Notes under the pieces: model-generated | What the model was told of the DNA's origin: nothing | Database searches by the model: none | Seen by the model: the letters and a program-made list of their open reading frames with translations, nothing else | Shown here: positions 15,984 through 25,121 of the stretch, piece after piece | How positions within the stretch are numbered: position 1 is the first letter of the stretch | Layout of the letters: each line of letters begins with the position of its first letter | Assembly (NCBI RefSeq): GCF_018343535.1 | Contig: NZ_JAGYPF010000001.1 | Coordinates: 434,001 to 498,000 of the forward strand | DNA length: 64,000 nucleotides | Reading direction: 5' to 3' | DNA from: Neobacillus rhizophilus | GTDB taxonomy: Bacteria; Bacillota; Bacilli; Bacillales; Cytobacillaceae | Translations under genes and position numbers: made by a program

Positions 15984-18117
15984 CCCTCATCACTCCTGTC
16001 GAAAAAGGCAGCACTGCCCTTACTCGTGCTCCACCCATTTCCAAAGATTCCATTTCACATTTCCCGCCAAGCTCCAATGCTCGCTCCCTTATCGATGTTA
16101 AACCAATTCCTCCGTTTTGGGACGGCCTCAGCTTATCAGGAAACCCAGCACCATTATCCGTAACCTCGAGTTCTAGTGTGTTTTCTACAATTGTTACACG
16201 AACTTTACATTTGGTCGCATTCGCGTGGCGGAGTAAATTGACGAGGGCTTCCGTTATAATCCGGTACGCTGCAACCTCAACAGCTGCGGGCAATACAGGC
16301 AAACATTCCGGGGCTTCCAAGAAAATTTCAATGAAACTAACTCCCGATGTGGCAGACACTTCTTCCGACGTTTTCCTGATTTCATCCACCCTCGCCTGGA
16401 TTGAACCCAGCAGTCCAAATTCATCGAGTGTCGGTGGGCGTAATCCATGGACCATCGTACGAATTTCATCCACAGTTGAACGAATTACTTGACGCAGCCC
16501 CTCCATTAACTCCAAAGCTTTCGCTGGATTTCTTTCAATATATTGCTCGGCTGCCGCGACGTTAAAAGCTAATGACATGAGCCGGGGGGCAAGGTCATCA
16601 TGAAGGTTTCGGCGGATTTGCAGCCTTTCCTCTTCACGTGCCAGCACCAACCTTTCCCTTGACATCTGCAGGTCATTTGCCAGTAATTTCATTCCCAAAT
16701 TCATTTTCACATTTTGAAGTACGGGACCAGCTTGGCGGAGAAGAACAACAATAAGTTTATTGTCCTCACCAGTAAATACCTCATTTAAAGACCTGCTTGA
16801 TAAATGAAGTGTCCCTAGTTCTTCCCCTCCATGAATAATCGGTAATGTGTGGATATCAAACTTTACTTTTCCCGATGCTGCAGCAAGTGTCTCTTTTCCG
16901 TTTATATTAACGAAAATCCCGGCGTATGGCAGGCAAAGAGCATCCCGTATCGTTCCTGTCACAACGTTTAGCATTTCTTCAGGCGCAATGGGTTTGATCA
17001 AATGATCCCCAAGTTCCTTCAGAACGGTATACGGATCATCATGCCTTCCCTTCATCAGCCTGTTCACAAGAAGCTGCAATCTTTCTTTTATTGGCGCAAA
17101 AAGAATTGCCACAATGGCGGTTGCCACTATGGAAATGATGAAGTTGTTATCTGTCTTAAATATGCTGCTAAAATAGAAAACTAAAAATGAGTATAGAAGA
17201 ATAATAGCCAGCGACAAGGTGCCATACACAATCGTCCGGTTCACAACCGGGTCGATATCCCACAAGCGATGACGGAGAATTGCGAATGCTAATGTTAATG
17301 GTATGATGGCAACAACGCTATATAATAATGCACTTAAATAGAGGTAAGATACTGGGTTTTCGCCAAAAATCGGATAGACAAAAAATCCGCTTATGATAAT
17401 TGACCCCAGAAATGAGAGCGAAAATCCATAGACCACCCATTTGGTTTGTTGCCGCTCGACCTGGCTGGATATTTTTTTATATTGATAGATTTGTGAATAA
17501 ATCATAACAGAAATCATGAATCCATAATAAAGCAGTCTCGCCATGCTGGACCAATTTAATAAATCAACAGCCGTGCCCGAAAAAATCAAACTAATGAACT
17601 GGATGATACAAAAAGGAGTAAATAGCACAAGCGGCCAGCGGTGAATAAAACGTCCGTTTGGAAATATTAAGAAGAATAAGAATAGAGCCATTCTACCTAC
17701 AGCCCCGATGATTTCCGGAAACTGGTCTACCAACTCGCGGCCATCTGATGCAAGGTATACCAATGATGTGTAGGTTGACCCATATGTGACCAATGCCAAT
17801 ACTGCCAGAAGCCCCATTATATCCCGCCTGCTTTTAAAAAAAATGATGATAGCTGCTGTGAAAAATAGGAAGGCAAACGTGGATTCGATGATGACAAATA
17901 ACGCCGCATACGTGTTAGAGGTTAAATGGTATTTGCTTAACGCTTCAATCGTTGTTGGGGGCGCAGGTGCCAAGGAACTACAGGACTTGAGGATACATTC
18001 GTTTCGTAGGGCGTCATAATAGCCTGCAATGGATTGAATGAAAAATACTAAGGTCAGTATAGAAAAAATAATCACAAAGACTTGAAACAAGAAAATTTTC
18101 TTATTTACTCCATTCAT
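15964..18117 (-). CDS. Large multi-pass sensor histidine kinase, NarL-system type
   Basis: 717 residues. A first helix is followed by an extracellular loop containing two cysteines (NECILKSCSSLAP), then about eight more helices to residue 330. A cytosolic GAF-like region follows, then the HisKA_3 box (IRRNLHDDLAPRLMSLAFNV) and HATPase (YRIITEALVNLLRHANATKC, DNGAGFPD, GGIGLTSIRERALELGG). The extensive membrane part resembles ComP-type kinases, which sense external peptides or cell density, but no pheromone gene is visible nearby. It overlaps the partner regulator gene by 20 nt. Confidence 0.88.
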   Translation of the reverse strand: MNGVNKKIFLFQVFVIIFSILTLVFFIQSIAGYYDALRNECILKSCSSLAPAPPTTIEALSKYHLTSNTYAALFVIIESTFAFLFFTAAIIIFFKSRRDIMGLLAVLALVTYGSTYTSLVYLASDGRELVDQFPEIIGAVGRMALFLFFLIFPNGRFIHRWPLVLFTPFCIIQFISLIFSGTAVDLLNWSSMARLLYYGFMISVMIYSQIYQYKKISSQVERQQTKWVVYGFSLSFLGSIIISGFFVYPIFGENPVSYLYLSALLYSVVAIIPLTLAFAILRHRLWDIDPVVNRTIVYGTLSLAIILLYSFLVFYFSSIFKTDNNFIISIVATAIVAILFAPIKERLQLLVNRLMKGRHDDPYTVLKELGDHLIKPIAPEEMLNVVTGTIRDALCLPYAGIFVNINGKETLAAASGKVKFDIHTLPIIHGGEELGTLHLSSRSLNEVFTGEDNKLIVVLLRQAGPVLQNVKMNLGMKLLANDLQMSRERLVLAREEERLQIRRNLHDDLAPRLMSLAFNVAAAEQYIERNPAKALELMEGLRQVIRSTVDEIRTMVHGLRPPTLDEFGLLGSIQARVDEIRKTSEEVSATSGVSFIEIFLEAPECLPVLPAAVEVAAYRIITEALVNLLRHANATKCKVRVTIVENTLELEVTDNGAGFPDKLRPSQNGGIGLTSIRERALELGGKCEMESLEMGGARVRAVLPFSTGVMRDENSFS

Positions 18118-18316
18118 CCAGGAACTATCCCCACCTTTTGCACCTAAGATATAGGAAAATTATAACAAGACGACCAACTTCTGTATAGATTTGGTTTTTC
18201 CCGTTTATTCCCATAAAAACTTCCCGCTTGAAATGGGAATCCCCCTCCCTTCAAATCAGGAATTCCCCTTTGATACGATTAATTCGTAAACAACAAAACA
18301 AAGGGAGTTGGAAAAC

Positions 18317-18880
18317 ATGACGTTAGAAAAAATCGTTAAAGTTCTTGGGTTTATTGCTTTTTTAGGGGGAATCGCCAGAATGGGGATGACGCCTTCAGGT
18401 TTGATTTGGGGGTCGGACAGCACACCTGAGCTAATCTTCGCTTTTGCCGCAAGTATATTAATGGCAATCTCGTCTATGGCTTTGTTTATGTCCCAGTCAC
18501 GGCAGACAGGGGTTTTCGGTTTCATCTCCGGTCTCATTCTTTCTGCAGGAAACTTAATGCTATCGGCGACATTCTATGGTTTGTTCGCTTACGGTGGTTA
18601 CCCGAAAGACGGCTTGTTCGTCAATCTTGCGAATAGTCTCTCCTACGGAGGGCTGCTGTTTGCCACGGTCATCCTGATGATTGTTACCTTTCGCGCAAAA
18701 GTGTTCCCTCGCTGGTACGCAATAGTGTTCTTGCTCATGCTTGTCTGTCTCGGCCTTCCGTTCCTTGGTGATTTCTTCGCCTTCTTCTGGGGATTGACAT
18801 ATGTACTGATGGGTTACTCCATCTTCACTGGAAAAGGAATCAGCGTTGTCACTGTTAAAAAAGAGGAAATTTCCTTATAA
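18317..18880 (+). CDS. Conserved-looking membrane protein of unknown function
   Basis: 187 residues with six predicted helices, starting LEKIVKVLGFIAFLGGIARM. Glycine/alanine-rich helices and short loops suggest a small integral membrane protein; no enzymatic motif is visible. The ATG is 9 nt from AAGGGAG. It is divergent from the ComP-like kinase, with about 200 bp between them, which may place it among targets of that system; this is only positional evidence. A phased short-repeat array begins 27 bp downstream. Confidence 0.65.
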   Translation: MTLEKIVKVLGFIAFLGGIARMGMTPSGLIWGSDSTPELIFAFAASILMAISSMALFMSQSRQTGVFGFISGLILSAGNLMLSATFYGLFAYGGYPKDGLFVNLANSLSYGGLLFATVILMIVTFRAKVFPRWYAIVFLLMLVCLGLPFLGDFFAFFWGLTYVLMGYSIFTGKGISVVTVKKEEISL

Positions 18881-18907
18881 AATAAGACTTTTACTTTAAA
18901 GTAATCC

Positions 18908-19020
18908 ATCAGCGGATTTTTTAAAGATATCAGCGAATTCTTGGCACATATCAGTGAATTTTTAATTATATCGGCGAATTTCCAATTTTATCAGCGAATT
19001 ATCGAAATATATCAGCGAAT
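18908..19020. repeat. Six-copy phased array of ATCAGCGAATT, pitch 20-21 bp
   Basis: Copies begin at 18908, 18929, 18950, 18970, 18990 and 19011. The core ATCAGCGAATT has at most one change per copy (ATCAGCGGATT, ATCAGTGAATT, ATCGGCGAATT; the last copy ends at AAT). The 9-10 bp between cores are AT-rich and not conserved. The pitch of two helical turns puts all cores on one face of the DNA. It lies between convergent genes, next to the pepF terminator. No coding frame runs through it. Confidence 0.85.
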
Positions 19021-19046
19021 CGCAAATTTTTATGAATAAAAACGGA

Positions 19047-19083
19047 AAAGCTCCAACGCCTATCTCTCTGGCTTTGGAGCTTT
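19047..19083 (-). terminator. Terminator of pepF
   Basis: 10-bp stem AAAGCTCCAA/TTGGAGCTTT with a 17-nt loop, placed just after the pepF stop; the transcript ends in a U-rich run. Confidence 0.7.
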
Positions 19084-19093
19084 ATCAATTAAC

Positions 19094-20884
19094 CTATAAA
19101 GCAGCAAATTCACTAATCAGCTGCTCAAACCGTTTCAAAGCATTGTCAATCGGTTCAGGTTTAGATAAATCTACACCGGTTTTCTTTAACAACTCGAGCG
19201 GATAATCGGAACTGCCGCTCTTCAAAAATTCAATGTAAGCATTGACGGCCGATTCGTCCCTGCTTAATAGCTGTTCAGCAATATGAATGGCAGAAGCAAA
19301 GCCGGTTGCGTATTTGTACACATAGAAAGGTCGGTAAAAATGCGGGATCCGTGACCAGCCGTATTTCACTTCCTCATCAAACACCACTTCGTCCCCGTTA
19401 TATTGCCTAAATAAAGATTCGTAAATTTCACTAAATACATTAGCGTTTAAAGGTTTTCCGCTTTCCGCATATTCATGCGTGATTTTTTCAAATTCTGCGA
19501 ACATGACCTGTGTAAAGAAAGTTCCTCTAAATTGGTCAATAAAATGATTTAGCAAATATTTCCGTATCTCTTGATTTGTTTCTCTTTCTAACAAATAATG
19601 AATCAATAGTACTTCGTTCACCGTTGAAGCCACTTCGGCTACAAAAATACTGTAGCCGGCGGAGATTCTTGGCTGGTGCTTGCTGGAATACCAGGAATGC
19701 ATCGCGTGACCGAATTCGTGAATCATGGTGAACATACTATCCAAATCATCATGTTGATTTAGCAGCACAAATGGATGAACCCCGTAGACACCCAGGTTGT
19801 AAGCACCCGAACGCTTGCCAGGTGTTTCCCGGACATCGATGTAGCGGGCATCTTTGAAGGTTTTCAGTGTATTAACGTAATCCTCGCCCAGGGGTGCCAA
19901 AGCTTTTAAAATCGTTTCATACGCTTCTTCATAGGAAATTTCTAATTTCACACCAGGAACCAGAGGAACGTTCAGATCGTACTGGCGCAGCTCCTCCAAG
20001 CCAAGCAGTTTTTTTCGAATAGAGCCATATTGATGCAACGGTCCAATATTGGCTTTTGTTGCCGTAATCAGATTTTCATAGACCTCTTTTGGAACCATGT
20101 CCCCGAACAAACCTTTTTCCAAAGCGGTTGGGTAGTTCCGCAAGCGGGCCAACGTCGTATTTGTTTTAACGTTTGCAGATAAAGTGGAAGCAATCGAATT
20201 TTTCAATTGCAAATACGGCTGATAATAAGCCTTGTATGCTTCCCTCCGCTTATCTCGATCCTCATCTTCAATTAACTTTGAGTACATGCCGCGCGTCAGT
20301 TCGACTTTCATTCCTTCATCATTCGTCACCTCGCCGAATTTGATATCGGCGTTGTTGAGCATACTGTAGGTGTGGCTTGGCGCAGAAAGGGCCTCACCTA
20401 AGTTGGATAAGATCTCTTCTTTTTCCTTGGTCAAAACATGTGCTTTATATCGGAAAGCTTCAAAAAGGTCTTGTTCAAAGTATTTTAACCGCGGTTCTTG
20501 CTCGATATATTCTCTTAATGTGCTTTCCTCTAAACTCAATAAAAATGGCATGAAAAATGATGAAGCTGCGCTTATTTTTACGGAAAGCTGCTTGGCACGG
20601 TCAACGAGCGATTGCGCCAAGGCATCGCGGGTGTCTACATCGGCCTGGAGCATGCCGTACACATAGACAAGATTCAATTTACTGGAAACTTCCTCTTTTT
20701 CGGATAGATAATCATAAAGTGACTCTCCATTGTGAATCGCACCATCAAATTTTTTCAATTCGGCAGTCTTTTTTTCAATCCAGAGATAATCATTTTCCCA
20801 GTCCTCAAGATTTTTATAAAGGTCCTCGAAATTCCATTTTTCTTTTTCCGGCACCTCAACCCTTGACTTATAAGTAATGGTCAT
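19094..20884 (-). CDS. pepF: Oligoendopeptidase F (M3 metallopeptidase)
   Basis: Cytosolic zinc peptidase degrading peptides of roughly 7-17 residues. About 596 residues. The active-site motif HExxH is in MIHEFGHAMHSWYSS, with the third ligand Glu downstream in FVAEVASTVNEVLL. The N-terminal PepF domain (WNFEDLYKNLEDWENDYLWI) is also present. The ATG is chosen because AAGGGGAG lies 7 nt upstream; the longer frame adds 14 residues without a ribosome site. Single gene with its own terminator, divergent from an MBL-fold hydrolase. Confidence 0.95.
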   Translation of the reverse strand: MTITYKSRVEVPEKEKWNFEDLYKNLEDWENDYLWIEKKTAELKKFDGAIHNGESLYDYLSEKEEVSSKLNLVYVYGMLQADVDTRDALAQSLVDRAKQLSVKISAASSFFMPFLLSLEESTLREYIEQEPRLKYFEQDLFEAFRYKAHVLTKEKEEILSNLGEALSAPSHTYSMLNNADIKFGEVTNDEGMKVELTRGMYSKLIEDEDRDKRREAYKAYYQPYLQLKNSIASTLSANVKTNTTLARLRNYPTALEKGLFGDMVPKEVYENLITATKANIGPLHQYGSIRKKLLGLEELRQYDLNVPLVPGVKLEISYEEAYETILKALAPLGEDYVNTLKTFKDARYIDVRETPGKRSGAYNLGVYGVHPFVLLNQHDDLDSMFTMIHEFGHAMHSWYSSKHQPRISAGYSIFVAEVASTVNEVLLIHYLLERETNQEIRKYLLNHFIDQFRGTFFTQVMFAEFEKITHEYAESGKPLNANVFSEIYESLFRQYNGDEVVFDEEVKYGWSRIPHFYRPFYVYKYATGFASAIHIAEQLLSRDESAVNAYIEFLKSGSSDYPLELLKKTGVDLSKPEPIDNALKRFEQLISEFAAL

Positions 20885-20977
20885 GTGAATCTCCCCTTGC
20901 AATTGTAAGTTACTTAATTTTACCATTTAATTGAATGCTGTTATAATCAAAACAAAAAAATTCTCGCAGGTGAGTTT

Positions 20978-21898
20978 ATGAGAAAAAAATACTCAAATCT
21001 CGATGATGTGAAAAACAACAAGTCATTTAAAGATATGATGAAGTGGAACAAAGAAAGACGAAGCAAGGTAAAGGATTTAACGATTAATATTCCACAATGC
21101 CAGGATAAACAGATTGAAGAAATTAAAGAAAACCGTAGCATGACTTCTTATACCTGGATTGGCCACTCCACCTTTTTGATTCAAATGAATGGAGTTAATA
21201 TATTAACCGATCCAGTCTGGGCAAAGCGGATGGGCTTTCAAAAAAGATTAACGGAGCCCGGGATTCCACTCGAGGATCTTCCTGAGATTGATGTAGTCGT
21301 TATTTCTCATGGCCATTACGATCATTTGGATTTTCCAACCATCAAAAAATTAAAGGGGAACCCTCAATTTTTTGTTCCAATTGGTTTAAAGCCGCTTTTT
21401 AACCGGAAAGGATATCAAAAGGTCAGCGAAATGGGCTGGTGGGAAAGTGCTGAAATCAGAGGCATCCAGATTCATTTTGTCCCGGCCCAGCACTGGACAA
21501 GAAGGACGCTGACGGACATGAATACATCCCATTGGGGAGGGTTTATTTTTCAAAATCAAAAAGAAACGCTGTATTTTGTTGGAGATACAGGATATTTTGC
21601 GGGATTTAAGCAAATCTCCGAGCGTTTCGACAACATTGATACTGTGTTTATGCCAATTGGTGCTTACGAGCCGGAATGGTTCATGAAGGATTCACATATT
21701 TCGCCGGAAGATAGTGTGATGGCATTTTTAGAATTGAAAGCGAAAAAATTTGTCCCGATGCATTATGGTGCCTATCGGCTGGCGGATGATACCGGCCCGG
21801 AAGCCCTTGAGCGCCTTTATCGTGAATGGGAAAAACTGCAGCTTCCACTACATCAATTAGAGGTCTTAGCTATAGGAGAGACGTTTATACAGGATTAA
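20978..21898 (+). CDS. MBL-fold metallo-hydrolase (NAPE-PLD/UlaG-like)
   Basis: 306 residues. The metallo-beta-lactamase motif HxHxDH is VISHGHYDHLD, with further ligands in VPAQHW, FVGDTGYF and FVPMHYGAY, as in N-acyl-phosphatidylethanolamine phospholipase D and ascorbate-6-phosphate lactonase relatives. The region before the fold (about 45 residues, basic) is typical for bacterial NAPE-PLD-like proteins. The start is preceded by GCAGGTG. Substrate unknown. It shares its promoter region with pepF on the other strand. Confidence 0.9.
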   Translation: MRKKYSNLDDVKNNKSFKDMMKWNKERRSKVKDLTINIPQCQDKQIEEIKENRSMTSYTWIGHSTFLIQMNGVNILTDPVWAKRMGFQKRLTEPGIPLEDLPEIDVVVISHGHYDHLDFPTIKKLKGNPQFFVPIGLKPLFNRKGYQKVSEMGWWESAEIRGIQIHFVPAQHWTRRTLTDMNTSHWGGFIFQNQKETLYFVGDTGYFAGFKQISERFDNIDTVFMPIGAYEPEWFMKDSHISPEDSVMAFLELKAKKFVPMHYGAYRLADDTGPEALERLYREWEKLQLPLHQLEVLAIGETFIQD

Positions 21899-21910
21899 GT
21901 TATTGTTTAA

Positions 21911-21967
21911 AAACAAAGTGTTTCCCAAGGAGCATTTAGGGTTATTCCTCTGGCAAACACTTTGTTT
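21911..21967. terminator. Long-loop hairpin between convergent genes
   Basis: Perfect 13-bp arms AAACAAAGTGTTT/AAACACTTTGTTT. The right arm lies inside the last codons of the following minus-strand gene. Likely a shared terminator, weakened by the 31-nt loop. Confidence 0.5.
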
Positions 21968-22427
21968 CCTGTTGAGGATATATTTTTTCAAAAACTTTTT
22001 GAAAACAATAGTTTAATAACGCATCTGCAAAAATTAATAAGAAAAAATAACTGGATTTTACTTTAATTTTAAACACATCAAGTTTTTTGAATAAAGCTAG
22101 TACCGGAAAAGCATAAATTAAGTCCCCTACAAAATTGATTAAGGCATATAACAAAAATCTACCTTTCGATAAATAGAAAACCCAAATATTCATCACAAGG
22201 TATGGACCAAATAATAGAAGGAATGCGGTATGCGTCATGTTTTTTTGACCGCCTCTTACCTTCCATAATTTTTTTGTCGTAAAGTAAAATATTTCACACA
22301 TGACTGTCATTGCCGAAAACAAGGAAACTGGGAGATATTTGACAAACACCTTCTTCTTATTAGGGAGTAAAATTACTGAAACCCAAGAGGCTAAAAAGAA
22401 AAGAATTCTAATGGCAACCGGTAACAT
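21942..22427 (-). CDS. Small polytopic membrane protein, unknown function
   Basis: 161 residues with about four to five membrane helices (VAIRILFFLASWVSVILLP, YLPVSLFSAMTVMCEIFYF, FLLLFGPYLVMNIWVFYL, YFFLLIFADALLNYCF) and a short polar tail. No known motif. The start follows CAAGGATG. It resembles small uncharacterised membrane proteins common in Bacillus, without assigned function. Single gene. Confidence 0.65.
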   Translation of the reverse strand: MLPVAIRILFFLASWVSVILLPNKKKVFVKYLPVSLFSAMTVMCEIFYFTTKKLWKVRGGQKNMTHTAFLLLFGPYLVMNIWVFYLSKGRFLLYALINFVGDLIYAFPVLALFKKLDVFKIKVKSSYFFLLIFADALLNYCFQKVFEKIYPQQETKCLPEE

Positions 22428-22558
22428 TTTATCATCCTTGTTTAAAATATGATTTTCCGTTCAATGCTTTTACTTTGGCTATAATGAGTGATTCATATAC
22501 ACTTTTTTACCAACAAAGAAGCAAAAGATTATTATGAATCTATGTACGGCCAAAAATA

Positions 22559-22581
22559 AAAACAACCATTGAGGTTGTTTT
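22559..22581 (-). terminator. Terminator of the 65-residue gene
   Basis: 9-bp stem AAAACAACC/GGTTGTTTT with a 5-nt loop, directly after the stop codon. Confidence 0.75.
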
Positions 22582-22582
22582 C

Positions 22583-22780
22583 TTATATTAGCGGCTTTCC
22601 GGCATCTGGAGAAAGATTCGGATCACCACCGCCAATAATGATGGCACTCTCCGCTTGAATGTCGTTGTCAGCTGTTATTGCCCCATTTTCATCGTGAGCT
22701 TTATTCGTTTTCTTTCCCTCTAAGTCATTTAGCAATTCCTGTGGGACATATTCGTTCTCTTTGCGCAAATTTCGCACCAC
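22583..22780 (-). CDS. Small hydrophilic protein, unknown function
   Basis: 65 codons. The product is acidic and probably disordered (ENEYVPQELLNDLEGKKTNK ... ESAIIIGGGDPNLSPDAGKP). Several starts are possible: two consecutive GTG codons next to GGAAGG, or a TTG four codons later with better spacing. A strong terminator right after the stop supports a real gene. No family is recognised, and no membrane or DNA-binding motif is visible. Confidence 0.5.
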   Translation of the reverse strand: MVRNLRKENEYVPQELLNDLEGKKTNKAHDENGAITADNDIQAESAIIIGGGDPNLSPDAGKPLI

Positions 22781-22847
22781 CCTTCCAAAGGGTAGTTTTT
22801 GCTTTTTCTATAAATATATACAGGGTATATTAGTTGGGTTTTCCTAT

Positions 22848-23417
22848 TCATTTATTATTTTCCACGACCTTATCGAAAATGTTTTCACTTTTCGATGAGG
22901 TTTCTGTCTGACCTTTCCCCATTATTTTCATTAATGCTTCCTGTGTCAGCGGTTGTGCATGCGGCATTAGTTCAAATCCGAATTCACCATCCGTTTCAAT
23001 CGTACCGATTTTTACATCCGAAACATAAGAAATTCCTTTTTGTCGCATCCGCATTTCTAATTGCCCTTGGGTAATACGGAGTTTTTTTAAACTTTCCATT
23101 ATGATTTTTCCATCATTAATGACCAAGGTCGCTTCGCCAATTGCATAACGTTCAATGAAACTCGATTTCATCTGCAGCTTTTGAAAAATAAATAAAAATA
23201 TACCGAAGAAAATCAGAATGATGATTACTTGATAAAATTTATTTTCCTTAATGGCATGCCCCATGGTGGTCCCGGTTGCCAAAATGACAACCGACTCCAA
23301 ATTGGTCATCCTCGCAACTGATTTTTTCCCGACAAATCTTAATATAACGATACTTGTAATTAATAAAATGGTTGCCTCATAAATGAAGTAGAATTTCAAC
23401 AGTACCACACCAAACAT
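22848..23417 (-). CDS. DUF421 domain membrane protein (YetF-like)
   Basis: 189 residues. Three N-terminal helices (YEATILLITSIVILRFVGKK, VILATGTTMGHAI, FYQVIIILIFFGIFLFIFQK) and a cytosolic DUF421 domain (IDG-like INDGKIIMESLKKLRITQGQ, LEMRMRQKGI, GTIETDGEFGF) match YetF/YdfR-type proteins, some of which are needed in germination or spore coat functions. Shorter than the common 220-230 residues, with a divergent C-terminus. Single gene. Confidence 0.82.
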   Translation of the reverse strand: MFGVVLLKFYFIYEATILLITSIVILRFVGKKSVARMTNLESVVILATGTTMGHAIKENKFYQVIIILIFFGIFLFIFQKLQMKSSFIERYAIGEATLVINDGKIIMESLKKLRITQGQLEMRMRQKGISYVSDVKIGTIETDGEFGFELMPHAQPLTQEALMKIMGKGQTETSSKSENIFDKVVENNK

Positions 23418-23518
23418 AGCTTATTTATGATTATTTTATCCCAAGTTCATTGGAAATCATCCACTAATTTCTTCTTGGAATTTGCCTGTTATAATAGGAG
23501 AATTAAGGAGTGGTACCA

Positions 23519-24337
23519 ATGAAACTGATTAAATTCCTTGTAATTTTTGTCTTACTTATTGGTCTTGGTGTATCAGCCTGGATTTATTACCCAAAATATC
23601 AAATTCAGAAAATAAAAAAACAGACTGTGGAAGTTAGTGCAAATGTCCATAAAATCTCTTATCTTGATTATTTTCGAAACATGAAAAAAGATGAAATTTA
23701 CCACCTGGCAATTGGCGACTCTGTCATTCGCGGTGTAGGTGCAGAGCAAAATGAAGATCTTGTCAATCAATTTTCGAACAAGCTAGGCAGCCAGATTAAG
23801 AAGAACATTCAATTTCAAAATGAAGGTGTTAACGGGATTACGAGCGGCGAGTTAAGGGAATTGGTTCTCGAAGGTCGGTTTGATGAAGAAATGAAGAAAG
23901 CCGACATCATTACCATTAATGTCGGCGGAAATGATGTACTGAGGGCTGCTAAGGGTCAGAACCTGCAAAATGTATTTCAATCGTTTGGTGAGCTACAAAC
24001 CTCTTTTACAAAAAACTTATCTGACATCGCATCAAGGGTAAAATCGGTGAATCCTGATGCCACCATTGTATTTTTGGAATTATATAATCCGTTATCACCG
24101 TCTGACAAACTGTATCCTCTTGCAGATCAATTGCTGCCGAAATGGAACCTTAAACTATATGAAACTGCCAATCAATATTCCCCATCTCTTGTGATTGAAA
24201 CCACTAAGGTAATAAATGGGGAAAGACCGGAAAATTTATCGCCGGATGGTGTGCATCCTAATTCGAACGGTTATTCCGCTATATCAGAGCTAATGATTTA
24301 TCAATTTAAGCATCAGTATCGAATCGATTCTGTATAA
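23519..24337 (+). CDS. SGNH/GDSL hydrolase with N-terminal membrane anchor
   Basis: 272 residues. One N-terminal hydrophobic helix (KLIKFLVIFVLLIGLGVSAW) anchors or exports the protein. The SGNH blocks are clear: block I LAIGDSVIRGVGA, block II glycine in NEGVNGITSGEL, block III NVGGNDVL, block V SPDGVHPNSNGY with catalytic Asp and His. Likely an extracellular esterase or lipase acting on acyl or acetyl esters. The ATG follows AAGGAG by 9 nt; a GTG three codons earlier is too close to it. A strong terminator follows. Confidence 0.9.
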   Translation: MKLIKFLVIFVLLIGLGVSAWIYYPKYQIQKIKKQTVEVSANVHKISYLDYFRNMKKDEIYHLAIGDSVIRGVGAEQNEDLVNQFSNKLGSQIKKNIQFQNEGVNGITSGELRELVLEGRFDEEMKKADIITINVGGNDVLRAAKGQNLQNVFQSFGELQTSFTKNLSDIASRVKSVNPDATIVFLELYNPLSPSDKLYPLADQLLPKWNLKLYETANQYSPSLVIETTKVINGERPENLSPDGVHPNSNGYSAISELMIYQFKHQYRIDSV

Positions 24338-24370
24338 AACCGAAGGAGCCGTAAAGGCCCCTTCGGTTTT
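24336..24370 (+). terminator. Terminator of the GDSL hydrolase gene
   Basis: Stem AAAACCGAAGG/CCTTCGGTTTT extended by GCC/GGC with a short GTAAA loop. It overlaps the stop codon and is followed by a T-rich run. Confidence 0.88.
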
Positions 24371-24395
24371 TATTGTCCATCTGCTCCGTTTTGCG

Positions 24396-24506
24396 TTACT
24401 CTGCGGACATGGTCATCTTCAAAATTATTAGCTCTTGCTTGACTTTATCGTCAAGCAATTTCTTTTGGTCTACCTGCGGCGAGGGGGATTGTTTTTTCTT
24501 GGACAT
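24396..24506 (-). CDS. Small 36-residue protein
   Basis: 36-codon frame with ATG 6 nt after TGGAGG. The peptide is charged and helical (MSKKKQSPSPQVDQKKLLDD ... ILKMTMSAE). No family recognised; the ribosome site is the main support. It shares a 780-bp stretch between the GDSL hydrolase and tpx with a frameshifted Fbp-like gene. The rest of that stretch (about 24750-25060) shows no convincing gene. Confidence 0.4.
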   Translation of the reverse strand: MSKKKQSPSPQVDQKKLLDDKVKQELIILKMTMSAE

Positions 24507-24582
24507 GAAAATACCTCCATTTGATTGTAATGTTCACCCTCTTATTTTGCATTTTTTTATGAAAATCATTCTCCACCGGCTT

Positions 24583-24740
24583 TTATGTAACGGTTATTCC
24601 CAAGTATTCTTTTTCAATATCCTCGAATTCCTTTTCTAATTCACTTATGGACCATTCATATAGATGTTTTTCATTGATTTTAAAGATACCTAATTTAATT
24701 AGCTCTTCAATTGAACAGTTTCGTTAAGAAGATGTTCCAT
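24583..24740 (-). pseudogene. Frameshifted Fbp-like (Fur-regulated basic protein) gene
   Basis: The start ATG is 6 nt after GGGGGAG and reads MEHLLNETVQLKS before a stop. The following frame, offset by one base, reads CSIEELIKLGIFKINEKHLY and EWSISELEKEFEDIEKEYLG to a TAA. The second part matches the FbpA-type domain pattern (...LIKLGIFK...LYE.S.SELEKE). In B. subtilis these small proteins act in the iron-sparing response with the sRNA FsrA. Here a one-base shift around 24715-24725 separates start and domain, so the gene is probably inactive unless the sequence is wrong. Confidence 0.55.
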
Positions 24741-25062
24741 TAAAAGCTCCCCCAATCTCTAAGCTAATAACAAGTTCGTCACCTTCCACTGCCATTATAA
24801 AATGTCCAATTCGAAGATTTTGTCGAAAAAGTAGATTTTTACAGAATTGTTATCATTTTTTAATAAACTAGTGTGATAGTCACGAATATTTTTAACGAAA
24901 TTGTTAAAAATTGGACGGCTGCAAAAAATGGTTTTTTACTATTTATATATGTATATAATAAAACCGGGAATTGTTTAATGAGATAAGTTGTTAAATGTAT
25001 GCGCTTACGCGATATGAGACAAACCGCGGGAATAGAATATGCTCATAGTAAAATCTTTTTAA

Positions 25063-25117
25063 ATGGAGACCCACAAAAAAAGCAACGGAATAATCCATTG
25101 CTTTTTTTGGGTCCCAT
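25063..25117 (-). terminator. Terminator of tpx
   Basis: Long imperfect stem: GACCC and AAAAAAAGCAA on one side, TTGCTTTTTTT and GGGTC on the other, with a short loop, ending a few bases after the tpx stop. Confidence 0.75.
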
Positions 25118-25121
25118 ATTT

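Noticed and set aside
18908-19020. Possible CRISPR array
   Set aside because: Repeats are only 11 bp, spacers 9-10 bp, and no cas genes are present.
22485-22556. Plus-strand 23-codon frame ending ...NKEAKDYYESMYGQK
   Set aside because: Protein-like ending but too short, with a GTG start lacking a ribosome site; perhaps a relic, not supportable.
24750-24800. 23-codon frame MAVEGDELVISLEIGGAFNG on the minus strand
   Set aside because: No ribosome site and it overlaps the start of the Fbp-like remnant in another frame.
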